Notes: generated by a model not told the origin, from the sequence alone. A stretch of 46,296 nt of DNA from Aporhodopirellula aestuarii (GCF_023701485.1 NZ_JAMQBK010000054.1:1-46296), one strand, 5' to 3'; counted from the stretch's first letter, positions 8,502 to 17,250 are shown. Numbers and translations: made by a program.

Positions 8502-9626
8502 TCACCTTAGCGCCGGGGCGCCGGAACGACAATCCTCGCGTGCTTCGAGCAGTCCCGACCATTGGCCCGAGACCGCAGTGCGTCCCCAGGTCGTGGCGAT
8601 CATGACGCTGTTGATACCCGAGCCGATGCCCAGCAACGCGGTGCGATCGCCCGCTTCGAGTTCGCCCCGGGCGATCGCCGCAGCGACCGTCAGTGGCAAT
8701 GCAACCGATCCGGTGTTACCAAGTACGGGATAAGTGATCGAGTCGTTCTCGGTGGGTAGGCCCATCGCCTCCAGCATCGCCGCCCGGTGCCGCGTTCCGA
8801 CTTGATGGCAGACCGTTCGGTCGAACGAGTCGCGGTTCCAGGTCGATTCGGCAAGCAATCGGTCCAACGCCGAAACGCCCGTTGCGATACCTTCCGCCAT
8901 CAACGTTTCGGAGTCGGTGTCCATCAGCGGTCGCATGTCGGCCCCCGCGGTGTCTTGGTTGCTCCGGCAGAGGTGATTGAATGCTGTGTTCGCTTCGGCG
9001 ATCGCGAATTCGATCGGGGTGCCGTCGGGGCAAAGTTCGCGGTGGCAGACCAGCCAAGCACAGCTCCCCGAGCCGATCGTCAGGGAAGCGAACGCTGGTT
9101 TGACGCTTTTGCGGGTCAGCGACTCGTCGGCGTTGAGGGACTCAATCGTAGCTTCGAGCAGCGGCCGGCTGTTTTCGGTACCGACCACGACACCGGCGCG
9201 GATCATGCCCGCCGAAATCATCCCCGCGATCTGGATGGCGCCGTTGAGCACGCCGAGGCACGCGTTGGAAACGTCGTAGACCCAGCAGTCGTTGCGGAGT
9301 CCCATTTCATGGTGGACTCGCGATGCGGTGGCGGGTTCGAGGAAGTCGCGGCAGACGCTCGCGTGGATCAGGGCGCCGACTTCGCTGCGGTCGATCGCCC
9401 CCGCTTCGATGGCGGCGAGGCCGCTGCGGATACTCGGGCCGCTCGGCATCGTTCCGGCGAGCCAAACCCGTCGCTCGTCGATACCGCTCATTAAAGACAG
9501 TCTTCCTTCTGGGAGTTTCAGTCGCGAGTACAGAGGTTCGAGTTGCTGTTCGATCGCGTCGCTCGACCAGACTTCATCCGGGATGGTCACGCCGATCCCC
9601 GCCAACACCACATCACCAAAACGCAT
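8502..9626 (-). CDS. 3-oxoacyl-ACP synthase III-like (KAS III, thiolase fold)
   Basis: 374 aa from the ATG at 9626, chosen because GGTGAG precedes it at good spacing; the frame is open to 9653. The Cys-His-Asn triad of KAS III enzymes is present: C123 in SNACLGVL, H274 in CHQVGTRH and N304 in VLGNTGSVALP, with the terminal GIGSGINSVM glycine loop. KAS III condenses acyl-CoA with malonyl-ACP to start fatty acid synthesis. This protein is longer than FabH (about 320 aa) and is not near other fab genes, so it may be an OleA-like or special acyl-condensing enzyme instead. Family is certain; substrate is unknown. Confidence 0.88.
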   Translation of the reverse strand: MRFGDVVLAGIGVTIPDEVWSSDAIEQQLEPLYSRLKLPEGRLSLMSGIDERRVWLAGTMPSGPSIRSGLAAIEAGAIDRSEVGALIHASVCRDFLEPATASRVHHEMGLRNDCWVYDVSNACLGVLNGAIQIAGMISAGMIRAGVVVGTENSRPLLEATIESLNADESLTRKSVKPAFASLTIGSGSCAWLVCHRELCPDGTPIEFAIAEANTAFNHLCRSNQDTAGADMRPLMDTDSETLMAEGIATGVSALDRLLAESTWNRDSFDRTVCHQVGTRHRAAMLEAMGLPTENDSITYPVLGNTGSVALPLTVAAAIARGELEAGDRTALLGIGSGINSVMIATTWGRTAVSGQWSGLLEAREDCRSGAPALR

Positions 9627-10013
9627 CAATCTCACCCACGCTGTCTGAATCAAAAGAGGCCGTCACTCCGATCGGCTGTTGCGTTCCAGCATACCGCCAT
9701 GGGGCCCACGCCCGTAGGTCAGACGGCCCGCCGAGTTTGCAGAAAAAAGTTGAGTGAATTCCTTGACTCTTTCAAAGTGGACACTTGGCCGACGAGCGAT
9801 TTGGCCGTGCTTAAAAAGCGTGCAGTCTGGCGAGGCCCCTCTCGCTGGCGGGCTGCGTAAAAAAAGGGCGGTGCCTGCTCGCGAACGTAAGTGCTTTTGC
9901 TAGCAATGTTTGCGGGAGGTTGTTTGTCGGTGGTCCCAAGATGCACCTAATCACGCAGGCCGGAGCGATGACTGATATCACCGGCGAATTGACAATCGCA
10001 TCTCGGATCCGAA
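9627..10013. other. Intergenic region between divergent genes
   Basis: 387 bp separating a minus-strand synthase gene from a plus-strand DNA-binding protein gene. It must hold both promoters, but no confident -35/-10 pair, operator or RNA gene is apparent. The only short feature is AAGT-GGAC-ACTT near 9776-9787, a minor inverted repeat. Open frames in this stretch lack homology and ribosome binding sites. Confidence 0.4.
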
Positions 10014-10772
10014 ATGAATTCCAAGGCCGAATCAGGCAAGTCGACGGCATCAAAAACCGGTCGCGAATCGAACACCAGAAACACCACCAGTCGCAGGAAG
10101 ACGCCGTCCGCTCGGGTTGCCGCTGCGACGGCGAGGAAGACACGGGCGGCCGGAAAGAAGAAGAAGCAGCAGGTGGAGGGGCCTCCGGTTTACGCCAGTG
10201 ATGTGGTGGTGGCCAAGTCCGTTGAGGAGTCCGGCAAGAAAGAGGCGTCGGTGTTGCCTGAGGTGCTCGGTGGCCCGCAGCAGGACGAGTTGCAGCTCTC
10301 GCCGATCGAGGCCGATTTGCCGATCCAGCATCGTCCCGCGCAGGTCCTCAAGCTTGCCGAGGAGGCGTTCGCCAAGACGGGGAGCTGGGTGGTATTCTAC
10401 CGCACCATGCTCGCGCCCGGCGGTGTCGTCGATCAGCTGTATGAAGATGCCGAGTCGCGGCGTTATTTCGAGACGACGCCTGAGTTCGCCGAGTTGCTCG
10501 AGATGCTCACGGCGATGCGGAGCCAAGATGAATCGAGTGCCGGGACGCACGAGCCGACTCGCGTGATCACGATCCGAATTCCCCGTAGCATGCACGAGGC
10601 GACGATCCGCGAAGCCAACGAGCTCGAGCTCAGCATCAACGCGTACTGCGTGACCAAGTTGTTGCAGCCTGCCAACGCCCGGTTCACGCCGCTGGAGTCA
10701 GGCAAGCGTCGCGGGCGTCGGCCGGGGCCACAAATCACACTTCAAAAGGTCAAAGTGAAGTCCAAAAAGTAA
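10014..10772 (+). CDS. Basic-tailed protein with ribbon-helix-helix-like domain and AT-hook-like C-terminus
   Basis: 252 aa. Residues 1-55 are Lys/Arg/Ser/Thr/Ala-rich and disordered, resembling a histone tail. Residues about 105-170 form a helical region of unknown type (VLKLAEEAFAKTGSWVVFYR). Residues about 182-216 read VITIRIPRSMHEATIREA followed by a second helix with NAYCV, the strand-helix-helix pattern of Arc/HicB-type ribbon-helix-helix DNA-binding domains. The C-terminus GKRRGRRPGPQ is AT-hook-like. A DNA-binding regulator or nucleoid protein is inferred. There is no toxin partner next to it. The first ATG is used; no strong ribosome binding site is seen. Confidence 0.65.
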   Translation: MNSKAESGKSTASKTGRESNTRNTTSRRKTPSARVAAATARKTRAAGKKKKQQVEGPPVYASDVVVAKSVEESGKKEASVLPEVLGGPQQDELQLSPIEADLPIQHRPAQVLKLAEEAFAKTGSWVVFYRTMLAPGGVVDQLYEDAESRRYFETTPEFAELLEMLTAMRSQDESSAGTHEPTRVITIRIPRSMHEATIREANELELSINAYCVTKLLQPANARFTPLESGKRRGRRPGPQITLQKVKVKSKK

Positions 10773-10892
10773 GGGCCGGCCGGAAGGTCTGCTTCTGGTT
10801 GGGTCGTGAGACTTGTCAGAAGTTCTTTCGCTGAAATCACCGGCGCCATTTCGCGTGACCCTCCGCTTGCCGGTCGTCATTGGTTTCGGGCT

Positions 10893-11822
10893 TCAGTCTT
10901 CAGCGTCAGCGGCGGCGTCTTTTTCTTCGGCTTCCGCTTCCACAGATTCCTCGCCCGGCATTTTTTCAGGCTCGACTGTCGGCTCGACGACTTTGCTTTT
11001 CTTGGTCGGGCGTTGGCGGGTTGGTTTGGCCGGCATCTCGCCGAAGACCCGGTCGGTCGTGATCGTGATCTTGTTCGCTTTGACCTTCGTCTCGTCAGGC
11101 GGTTGGTAGAAGCCTTCCACCGAAACGGCGTCGCCCGGCTGTGCGAGCGACAGGTTGTTTACGCGGATCTCAAGGGTGGCATCCGGGGAGACCATGGTTT
11201 GCACTGGTGTCGAACCGGCCTGGACAGCCAGCCCGCCTTGAGCGGTGAGCATCATGAGGTTTCCCACGACAATCACTTTTCCGGTCAGCGGCATGCCTCG
11301 CTGCGGCTTCTTCTTATCCGCGGAGTGGACACCCGGTGTGAAACGCTCGGCTTGGTTGTGGGGGACGAGTTGGGGGCTGAGCGGTGCGAAGATTTGGAGT
11401 TGGTTAACCGGGGCCATTGGCATGCCGGTCGGACCGAGCACGGTTGCGAACCGGATCGGAGTTCCGCGGCGAAGGTACGCGGGCAATGCTTTGCCGACGA
11501 ACTCGAGTGAGGTGATCTCGTCGGGGAATTGGACCGTGCACTCAGTGCCGTCCTCGCGAGTCACCGTGATGATGTTGCCGCGCGCGTCTTTGAGGGTGCC
11601 ATCAAAGACGGTCACTTCATTTGCCAATGCACCGGTTCCGCCGCCTCCGAAGCCACTGCCATCAGGTGGCGCGGCAGAAGTCGTGGCGGAGCCACATATC
11701 ATCACCAAGCAAAGCAACGTGCAGCCGGTGAGTAGGGCGCGGCGGGGCATGCGTCGTGTGACCGCTGTCTGCTGAGTGGGTCCAAGAATGAAAACGCCGC
11801 GGGAGAGGATTCGATCAGTCAT
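10893..11822 (-). CDS. Secreted protein of unknown function with acidic C-terminus
   Basis: 309 aa from the ATG at 11822. A second ATG at 11750 gives a more typical signal peptide (MPRRALLTGCTLLCLVMICG, cleavage near ATTSA-AP), which would make 285 aa. After the signal come a Gly-rich linker and repeated beta-strand segments with two OB-like stretches (GTLKDARGNIITVTR and GKVIVVGNLMMLTAQ), suggesting a pair of small beta barrels. The last 60 residues are Lys/Pro/Glu-rich and highly charged. The family is not recognised; a periplasmic or surface protein is the most that can be said. It stands alone, convergent with the upstream gene. Confidence 0.7.
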   Translation of the reverse strand: MTDRILSRGVFILGPTQQTAVTRRMPRRALLTGCTLLCLVMICGSATTSAAPPDGSGFGGGGTGALANEVTVFDGTLKDARGNIITVTREDGTECTVQFPDEITSLEFVGKALPAYLRRGTPIRFATVLGPTGMPMAPVNQLQIFAPLSPQLVPHNQAERFTPGVHSADKKKPQRGMPLTGKVIVVGNLMMLTAQGGLAVQAGSTPVQTMVSPDATLEIRVNNLSLAQPGDAVSVEGFYQPPDETKVKANKITITTDRVFGEMPAKPTRQRPTKKSKVVEPTVEPEKMPGEESVEAEAEEKDAAADAED

Positions 11823-12023
11823 GAGGTGGTGAACCTATCGAGGGAGGTGGGGGAGGGCTCCCCGCATTCTACTCGACCCGATTCCACGAGTGTCTGTTCG
11901 ATCGATGGCCGCCGTCGATTCGGCGGCTGGCGGCGTATCGTGTGTTCGCGTCCGAGGTTGCGTCGGACCTGAGGTCAATGAGCCTTTGTTGAAGGCTCGA
12001 CGAACTTCGCTCGGCGAGTTTTC

Positions 12024-12482
12024 TTACTCGTCGTCGGTCCGCATGAACGGGGTCAGCGTGAGCGAGTAACTGCAGAACTCTTCCGGTTTGAAGTACAGCG
12101 CGAGTTCGCGTTTGGCGGATTCTTCCGAATCGCTAGCGTGGACGAGGTTCATTTGGCGGCTGCTACTGTAATCGCCGCGGAGCGTTCCCGGTGCCGCTTT
12201 GAGCCCGTTGGTCGCGCCGAGCATTTCACGCACGACCGAGATCGCGTCGAGACCTTCGAGTGCAATCGCCACGACGGGGGCCGAGGTGATGAAATCTTCG
12301 AGTGATTGGTAGAACGGTTTTTCGACGTGCTCGGCGTAGTGTTGACGCGACAGTTCGGGGGTGACCTGGAGCATTTTGAGGCCGACGATTTGCAAACCTT
12401 TGGCTTCGAAGCGGGACAGCACTTCGCCAATCAGGCGGCGTTGGACACAGTCAGGTTTGAGCAGGATCAGGGAACGTTGCAT
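12024..12482 (-). CDS. ndk: Nucleoside diphosphate kinase
   Basis: 152 aa, normal length for Ndk. It transfers the gamma phosphate from ATP to NDPs through a phosphohistidine. The N-terminus SLILLKPDCVQRRLIGE matches the family start, and the active-site His is H115 in MNLVHASDS, preceded by the nucleotide-binding GTLRGDY. Most Ndk proteins read HGSDS, so the Gly-to-Ala change after the catalytic His is slightly unusual. The ATG at 12482 is the only reasonable start. It lies upstream of nothing in its own direction for 200 bp, so it is probably monocistronic. Confidence 0.96.
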   Translation of the reverse strand: MQRSLILLKPDCVQRRLIGEVLSRFEAKGLQIVGLKMLQVTPELSRQHYAEHVEKPFYQSLEDFITSAPVVAIALEGLDAISVVREMLGATNGLKAAPGTLRGDYSSSRQMNLVHASDSEESAKRELALYFKPEEFCSYSLTLTPFMRTDDE

Positions 12483-12559
12483 GGATCTTTTTTCGGGGGA
12501 CGGTTTTGGGAGTCAAAAGGTGTTTGACGTGAGTTACTAAACTGAGCGGGGGAAAATAC

Positions 12560-12964
12560 TCAAGTGGCGGCGTTTTTTGAAGTCCGGGCATCGAGCCACC
12601 ACAGCAAAACGCCGCCGAAAAAGGTCGATCCGCTCTCGCCGTACGTCCACCACGACGGCATTCCGGCCATCGCGTCAGCGATCCATTGCAGCACGCCGAA
12701 TGAAATCGTTCCCACCGCTGCCCACCACACGAGCGGACGGTACCGCGCGAGGTCGGCCGCGACTAATAACAGGAAAGCGCCGACGTATCCATAAAGAAGC
12801 GACAGATTGCGGGCCAGATAAAACGTTAGCGGCGAATCGGGGAACGGTTCGATCCCCAAGTGAGCTGCGATGGCGATCATCCAGCTACTCGGCATCACCG
12901 CGGCGGCGAATGCCAGGATCGCGGCGCCGCCGATCACGCGGAGGTAGATAACAAGGGGGGACAT
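12560..12964 (-). CDS. Small integral membrane protein (four TM segments)
   Basis: 134 aa from the ATG at 12964. Longer frames to 13183 would run into the thioesterase gene and add Arg/Pro/Ser-rich sequence unlike a membrane protein. Four hydrophobic segments are visible: residues about 5-25, 48-68, 74-93 and 110-125 (the last with FFGGVLLWWLD). No conserved catalytic motif is seen. The gene begins 23 bp after the thioesterase stop, so the two form a likely operon. Function unknown. Confidence 0.7.
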   Translation of the reverse strand: MSPLVIYLRVIGGAAILAFAAAVMPSSWMIAIAAHLGIEPFPDSPLTFYLARNLSLLYGYVGAFLLLVAADLARYRPLVWWAAVGTISFGVLQWIADAMAGMPSWWTYGESGSTFFGGVLLWWLDARTSKNAAT

Positions 12965-12987
12965 GTGGGTGCGTGGGTTTGTGGTGG

Positions 12988-13422
12988 CTACCAAGGATGC
13001 GGTGGCGGGGTGGGGCGGATCGTGAGAGCGGCGACGGCTGCTTGGGGAATTTCGAGGGCCTTGTGTGCTCGCAAGTCGACGTAGACCCAACGTGTGCTGC
13101 CGCGACACAGAACGGATTGGTCGGCCGGGCGGCAGATCATAAACCGGCGGGTGCAGGCGTACCGTCGTGCTTCGCTGACCCACGTCCGGACGACGATTTC
13201 GTCGCCGCCGAAAGCCGCGGCACGGTAGGTGATCTCATGGTCGCGTACGACCCAGCCCAGTCCATTGGTTAGGGCGGCTCCCGCGTTCCAGCCCGCTGCG
13301 GCGTTGTGATCGCGGGCCGCCCACAGTGTCCATTGCAGGTATCGCAGATTGTGAACGTGGGCCTGCGCGTCCACTTCATCGTCGGTGACGGTGTGGTGCA
13401 GGTCGAAATAGTCGCTTCCCAT
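12988..13422 (-). CDS. Acyl-CoA thioesterase, 4HBT hotdog-fold (YbgC/FadM-like)
   Basis: 144 aa, the usual length for single-hotdog 4-hydroxybenzoyl-CoA thioesterase family members. The N-terminal signature VDAQAHVHNLRYLQW corresponds to the family pattern D-x-x-G-H-x-N-x-x-Y, with the Asp as the likely catalytic residue. It continues through ITYRAAAFGGDEIVVRTW, the second half of the fold. It should hydrolyse acyl-CoA thioesters in the cytoplasm; substrate unknown. It is the first gene of a two-gene unit with the membrane protein ending at 12560. The 240 bp upstream are shared with msrA, transcribed the other way. Confidence 0.85.
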   Translation of the reverse strand: MGSDYFDLHHTVTDDEVDAQAHVHNLRYLQWTLWAARDHNAAAGWNAGAALTNGLGWVVRDHEITYRAAAFGGDEIVVRTWVSEARRYACTRRFMICRPADQSVLCRGSTRWVYVDLRAHKALEIPQAAVAALTIRPTPPPHPW

Positions 13423-13607
13423 GATGATATCGTGTTGTTGTCGAAGCTCGAATTAATTGGAAATGACGGATTTCGCTCGGGGTGGAACGACCCAACCGGA
13501 CGCCTGGGGCGTACGATAGCTCATGTGCGCGTGGGCGTCGGCTGGGGTTGCAACCCGCCGTGTTCCTGACGGGCCGATTTGCTGATCGGCCAATTGCCTG
13601 ACCGCAG

Positions 13608-13629
13608 GATTTCGTCGATCGACGAAATC
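13608..13629. promoter_or_regulatory. Perfect 22-bp palindrome upstream of msrA (candidate operator)
   Basis: Positions 13608-13618 read GATTTCGTCGA and 13619-13629 are its exact reverse complement, with no spacer. It ends 33 bp before the msrA ATG, in the region divergent from the thioesterase gene, a typical position for a dimeric repressor or activator site. A smaller inverted repeat GCCGAT/ATCGGC lies just upstream near 13572-13590. The binding protein is unknown. Confidence 0.45.
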
Positions 13630-13662
13630 TCCTCGATAACTCTCCCGCCTCATCGGAGTTAA

Positions 13663-14418
13663 ATGATGTCTCGTTCTCTACGGTATTCTCGTCCCGCATC
13701 CGCTCTCAATGCCAAATCGAGATCGCTCGCGGTGGCGGTAGATCGTCGTTCTCTGGTTGCCCAGGCGGGCATCTCGTTTGCCATTCTTTTTGCGTTGACG
13801 TCGATCTTTGTGGTGACCGGTTTGGTCCGCGGTGCGGATCGCGAAGCCGCAGGCGGATCGGAGTCCGGCGAGGCGAAGGAGTCACTCGCGATCCTCGCGG
13901 GCGGTTGTTTCTGGTGTACCGAGGCTGTTTTCGAGCGGATGGAAGGGGTCACCGACGTCGTTTCAGGGTACATCGGTGGCAGGAACGCGAACCCGACGTA
14001 CCAACAAGTGTGCACGGGCAAGACCGGACACGCCGAAGCGGTACAAGTTTTTTATGACCCGTCGAAAACGTCGTATCAGGAAATTTTGAAGGTCTTTTTC
14101 AAGACCCATGACCCGACCACGCTCAACCGTCAAGGCGTGGATACGGGAACACAGTATCGCAGCAGCGTCTTTTATCTCGACGAGGAGCAGAAAAAGATCG
14201 CCGCGGATTACATCAAGGAACTCGACGAGCACGGCGAATTTCGCAACCCGATTGTGACCAAACTCGAACGGGCGGGTAAGTTTTATCCGGCCGAAGAGTA
14301 TCACCAAGATTATTTCCGGCGCAATCCCAACGCAGGTTATTGCCAGCGGGTCGTGGCCGATAAGGTGCGGAAGTTCAATCGCACGTTTGGGGACAAGATC
14401 AAGGAAGAGCTCAAGTAG
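13663..14418 (+). CDS. msrA: Peptide-methionine (S)-S-oxide reductase MsrA, membrane-anchored or exported
   Basis: 251 aa; the MsrA domain runs from about residue 73 to the end. The catalytic motif GGCFWC places the reactive Cys at C82, followed by the family sequences GYIGG, GHAEAVQV and HDPTTLNRQG...D.GTQYRS. It repairs methionine-S-sulfoxide in proteins. Residues 1-60 form a basic stretch and a hydrophobic segment (about 35-55, ISFAILFALTSIFVVTGLV), so the enzyme is either tethered or exported to repair envelope proteins. The tandem ATG at 13663 follows GGAG at 5 nt. A perfect palindrome lies 33 bp upstream. Confidence 0.95.
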   Translation: MMSRSLRYSRPASALNAKSRSLAVAVDRRSLVAQAGISFAILFALTSIFVVTGLVRGADREAAGGSESGEAKESLAILAGGCFWCTEAVFERMEGVTDVVSGYIGGRNANPTYQQVCTGKTGHAEAVQVFYDPSKTSYQEILKVFFKTHDPTTLNRQGVDTGTQYRSSVFYLDEEQKKIAADYIKELDEHGEFRNPIVTKLERAGKFYPAEEYHQDYFRRNPNAGYCQRVVADKVRKFNRTFGDKIKEELK

Positions 14419-14506
14419 CGGGCTGTCTGTTCACCTTTGACGCCTTACGTTAAGTTTGCCACATTCCCTGGCTCGACCTCTTCACGCAAGACGTTTTGGA
14501 AGTTTG

Positions 14507-15946
14507 ATGAATCCGGACACCGATGAACCGCCCGCGCTGGTCCACAGTGATTTCCGCGTGCTCGTCGTCGACAACGAATCCGCACATGCCCGTGCGATGA
14601 CCGAAAGCCTCGAGAAGGTGGGCTATCGTTGTGAAGTCGCCATCAGTGGGCCACAGGCGGCCGATCTGATCCAACGAGAAACGTTCGATATCGTCATCAC
14701 CGACATGGTCATGAACGATATCGATGGCATGAAAGTGCTCAAGCTCGCGCGCCAACGGCTGCCCGAATGTGAAGTCGTGATGGTGACCGGACACGCCACC
14801 GTGCCGATCGCGGTGGAAGCGATGCAGAAGGGCGCGTTCAGTTTTCTCGAAAAACCGATCACGCCGTCGGGACTCCGGGCGATCGCCGAAAAGGCCGCCG
14901 AGAAAGTCGCGCTGCGTCGCCAAAACACCGAGTTGATGCAGCGGCTCGATGAGCGATTCGGTTTTGAAGGCATCGTTTATACGAGCAAGAAGATGCAAAC
15001 GGTCATCGACCGGTTGCGCCGAATCGCCGCCACTGACGCGACCGTGTTGATTACCGGTGAGAGCGGGACAGGCAAGGAGATGGTCGCTCAAGCCATCCAT
15101 CAAAACAGCCCGCGACGTAACAAACGGATCGTCGCGTTGAACACTCGCGCGGTGTCCGAAAACTTGGTCGAAAGTGAACTGTTCGGACACGTAAAAGGTT
15201 CGTTTACCGACGCGGTCGCCGATCGTGAGGGAGCGTTCGAGTACGCCAACGGTGGTTCGTTATTCCTCGATGAAGTCGGTGACATGCCGATGAGCACGCA
15301 GATCAAACTGCTGCGTGTGCTCGAAGAAAACCAGATCACCCGGGTTGGTGGTAACAAGTCGATCAAAGTCAACGTGCGATTGATTTCGGCAACCAACCGT
15401 CCACTCGAAGAGATGATCGAAGCGGGGACGTTCCGAAACGATTTGTATTTTCGTTTAAAGGTCGTCACGATCGAGTTGCCCCCGCTGCGTGAGCGTCGCG
15501 ATGACGTGATCGCATTGATGGATCACTTTCGCAAGATGTTTCTACGTCGTCACGGCAAAGCGACCGCGCACTTCGCCCCCTCGGTGACGAAAAAGTTCTA
15601 CGCGTACGATTGGCCCGGCAACATCCGGCAGTTGCGGAATTTTGTTGAGACGATGGTCGTGCTCGATACCGACGGGGTGCTCGGCGAAGACGATCTGCCG
15701 CCTGAGTTGATGGATGATGTCGAGCCGGTCGAAGGCGATTCAGAAGCGCCGGTCGGTTTGATCGAAGGTCCATCGGCGTTGATCGGCAAACCGCTCGCGA
15801 TGATCGAGAAGTGGGCGATCGAAGAGACGCTCAAACTCACCGGCAATAACCGTGAGCAGGCCGCCGATATGCTCGGCATCGGAGCCCGCACCTTGTACCG
15901 TCGCTTGGATCAGTACAAGAAAGAAGAGGACGAAGCGTCGCAGTAA
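14507..15946 (+). CDS. NtrC-type response regulator (receiver, AAA+, Fis-like HTH) with variant GAFTGA loop
   Basis: 479 aa from the ATG at 14507, chosen for the GGAAG 4 nt upstream; the frame is open to 14456. The receiver domain (residues about 15-125) has phospho-acceptor D66 in VITDMVMND and K116 in EKP. The AAA+ domain (about 150-385) has Walker A GESGTGK at 184-190 and Walker B SLFLDEVGD near 251. A Fis-type HTH (about 433-470, NNREQAADMLGIGARTLYRRL) ends the protein. The sigma-54 contact loop, normally GAFTGA, reads GSFTDA at 231-236. No histidine kinase gene is adjacent. It probably activates sigma-54 promoters, but the variant loop leaves this open. Confidence 0.9.
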   Translation: MNPDTDEPPALVHSDFRVLVVDNESAHARAMTESLEKVGYRCEVAISGPQAADLIQRETFDIVITDMVMNDIDGMKVLKLARQRLPECEVVMVTGHATVPIAVEAMQKGAFSFLEKPITPSGLRAIAEKAAEKVALRRQNTELMQRLDERFGFEGIVYTSKKMQTVIDRLRRIAATDATVLITGESGTGKEMVAQAIHQNSPRRNKRIVALNTRAVSENLVESELFGHVKGSFTDAVADREGAFEYANGGSLFLDEVGDMPMSTQIKLLRVLEENQITRVGGNKSIKVNVRLISATNRPLEEMIEAGTFRNDLYFRLKVVTIELPPLRERRDDVIALMDHFRKMFLRRHGKATAHFAPSVTKKFYAYDWPGNIRQLRNFVETMVVLDTDGVLGEDDLPPELMDDVEPVEGDSEAPVGLIEGPSALIGKPLAMIEKWAIEETLKLTGNNREQAADMLGIGARTLYRRLDQYKKEEDEASQ

Positions 15947-16016
15947 TGAGGTGAGGACGCGATTGTCATGGCCACCGGAGTGGCAACCATTCGTGGGATA
16001 TCCATTATTTCCCCGT

Positions 16017-16361
16017 TCAATTTTTGAGTGGGTATTCGAGCAGGCTGATCGGTGATTCCGATGCGGCGATTTCTCGAAGCCGCCGATACGCTCGGCTGAC
16101 CCGCAGCGTGTGCCTGGCGACGTATTCCGGATCGAGCAGCCGTTTGTCGAATTCTCCATCGACCGTTACCGGCTCGAATCGATCATCGTCGATGTACTGC
16201 GCGAGCACGGGGTTGCACGCGAGGTGGCGTTCAGGGGACACGTGTAGTTTTTCTGCATCGAGTTGACCGAGCACGTATCGCAGATAGAGGTCGCTTTCAA
16301 CGATCGACGTGACCTCTTCGCCGCATACTTCGCATAGATAGCCTTGGTCGCATTTTGCCAT
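16017..16361 (-). CDS. Conserved-looking small protein with N-terminal CxxC motif
   Basis: 114 aa from the ATG at 16361, chosen because GGAG lies upstream and because the start gives MAKCDQGYLCEVCGEEV; an extension to 16430 is possible. C4 and the pair in CEVC suggest metal binding or a thiol function. The remainder is charged and helical, with DLYLRYVLGQLDAEKLHVSPERHL and a C-terminal RVSRAYRRLREI. No family is recognised. It converges on the response regulator gene, with 70 bp between stops. Confidence 0.6.
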   Translation of the reverse strand: MAKCDQGYLCEVCGEEVTSIVESDLYLRYVLGQLDAEKLHVSPERHLACNPVLAQYIDDDRFEPVTVDGEFDKRLLDPEYVARHTLRVSRAYRRLREIAASESPISLLEYPLKN

Positions 16362-17053
16362 GGGGGCGTTTGTCTCCGTGAAGGTTGTTGGAACCGAGCA
16401 TCTTAACGTGTTGTTTGTCGGGACGCGCAACGGGAAAAAAGTGGGTTAAAGAGTGGATGTTGAACACGGGTTCAAAATGAATGGCAGGCCGCTCGCGAGG
16501 GTGAGAAGCGTCGATAGCTCTCTCCTAACCCGGACGACCCTTACATCTGGGGCTTTTCACTAACCATTGAGGTTGGACTCATTCATCTTTTTTGACTCAG
16601 GGATTTCCTGGCGTAGTTTTCTGTAGTGAGAGAGCGAGACCCTTGGGTGGGTCTTGCTGCTGAAACGAACTCTTGATTGGTGTGTTGCCGATCTCGGGAG
16701 TGAGTTTTGGTCAGCCGAAGTTCCCTGACAAAGGCAAACCGTTCGAGAGGGCGGGGCGCAAAACCACGGGTCCGTGAGTCGGCTTGACGGCGACATTTGT
16801 TCGCGGTCGGGCTTGGCTTCAGGATAGCCGAGTTGCCTGGCACAGACGGTTGATGGATTGGATCCGAAACGTTTCGAAATGGAACGTTGCGGCGAGAGTC
16901 CATCAGACGTTGAACCGAGGCTTGTCAGACGATTAATTCGTACTTGATATGGCTGCTTTACGATCGAGTCGGCTCACTGTGGGTCGTCTCATTTATCGTC
17001 GCCGGGTCGTTCGCCTTTTGAAGGCACTGCCCACGAATCGTCTGGAGATAGAC
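16362..17053. other. Intergenic region upstream of the Flp pilin gene
   Basis: 692 bp with no supportable gene; open frames on either strand look like chance. The region must contain the promoter for the pilin gene and one for the minus-strand gene starting at 16361. A weak hairpin AGACCC/GGGTCT lies near 16640-16660. No RNA gene or confident promoter is seen. Confidence 0.4.
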
Positions 17054-17227
17054 ATGAAGAAGTTCGCAGAAAACGTTGTTGCATTCCTGAAAGAAGAAGA
17101 CGGACCGACCGCGGTTGAGTACGCCGTTATGTTGGCTCTGATCATCGTGACTTGCTTGATCGCCGTTCAAAGCGTCGGCGACAACGCATCGGCTAAGTTC
17201 CAAGAAACTGCCGACATCCTCGCCTAG
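17054..17227 (+). CDS. flp: Flp/Fap-type pilin
   Basis: 57-aa prepilin, subunit of Tad (type IVb) adhesive pili. It has the short leader of Flp pilins: MKKFAENVVAFLKEEDG followed by PTAVEYAVMLALIIV. The conserved Gly is residue 17, and the Glu-Tyr of the processed N-terminus falls at positions 5-6 after cleavage. One long hydrophobic helix follows, then a short polar tail. The ATG at 17054 has GGAGAT upstream; the longer frame from 16949 adds basic sequence inconsistent with a leader. The maturation enzyme is encoded at 17601. Confidence 0.93.
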   Translation: MKKFAENVVAFLKEEDGPTAVEYAVMLALIIVTCLIAVQSVGDNASAKFQETADILA

Positions 17228-17250
17228 TCATTCTTGGCAGCTAACGAGGC

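Noticed and set aside
16838..16856. TGGCAC...GTTGA upstream of flp as a sigma-54 promoter
   Set aside because: The -12 element is displaced by one base and reads TTGA instead of TTGC, so the GG-GC spacing does not fit; it is also about 200 bp from the pilin start.
16583..16903. Minus-strand frame upstream of flp
   Set aside because: No family resemblance, no ribosome binding site, and unusual Arg/Ser/Pro-rich composition typical of chance frames.
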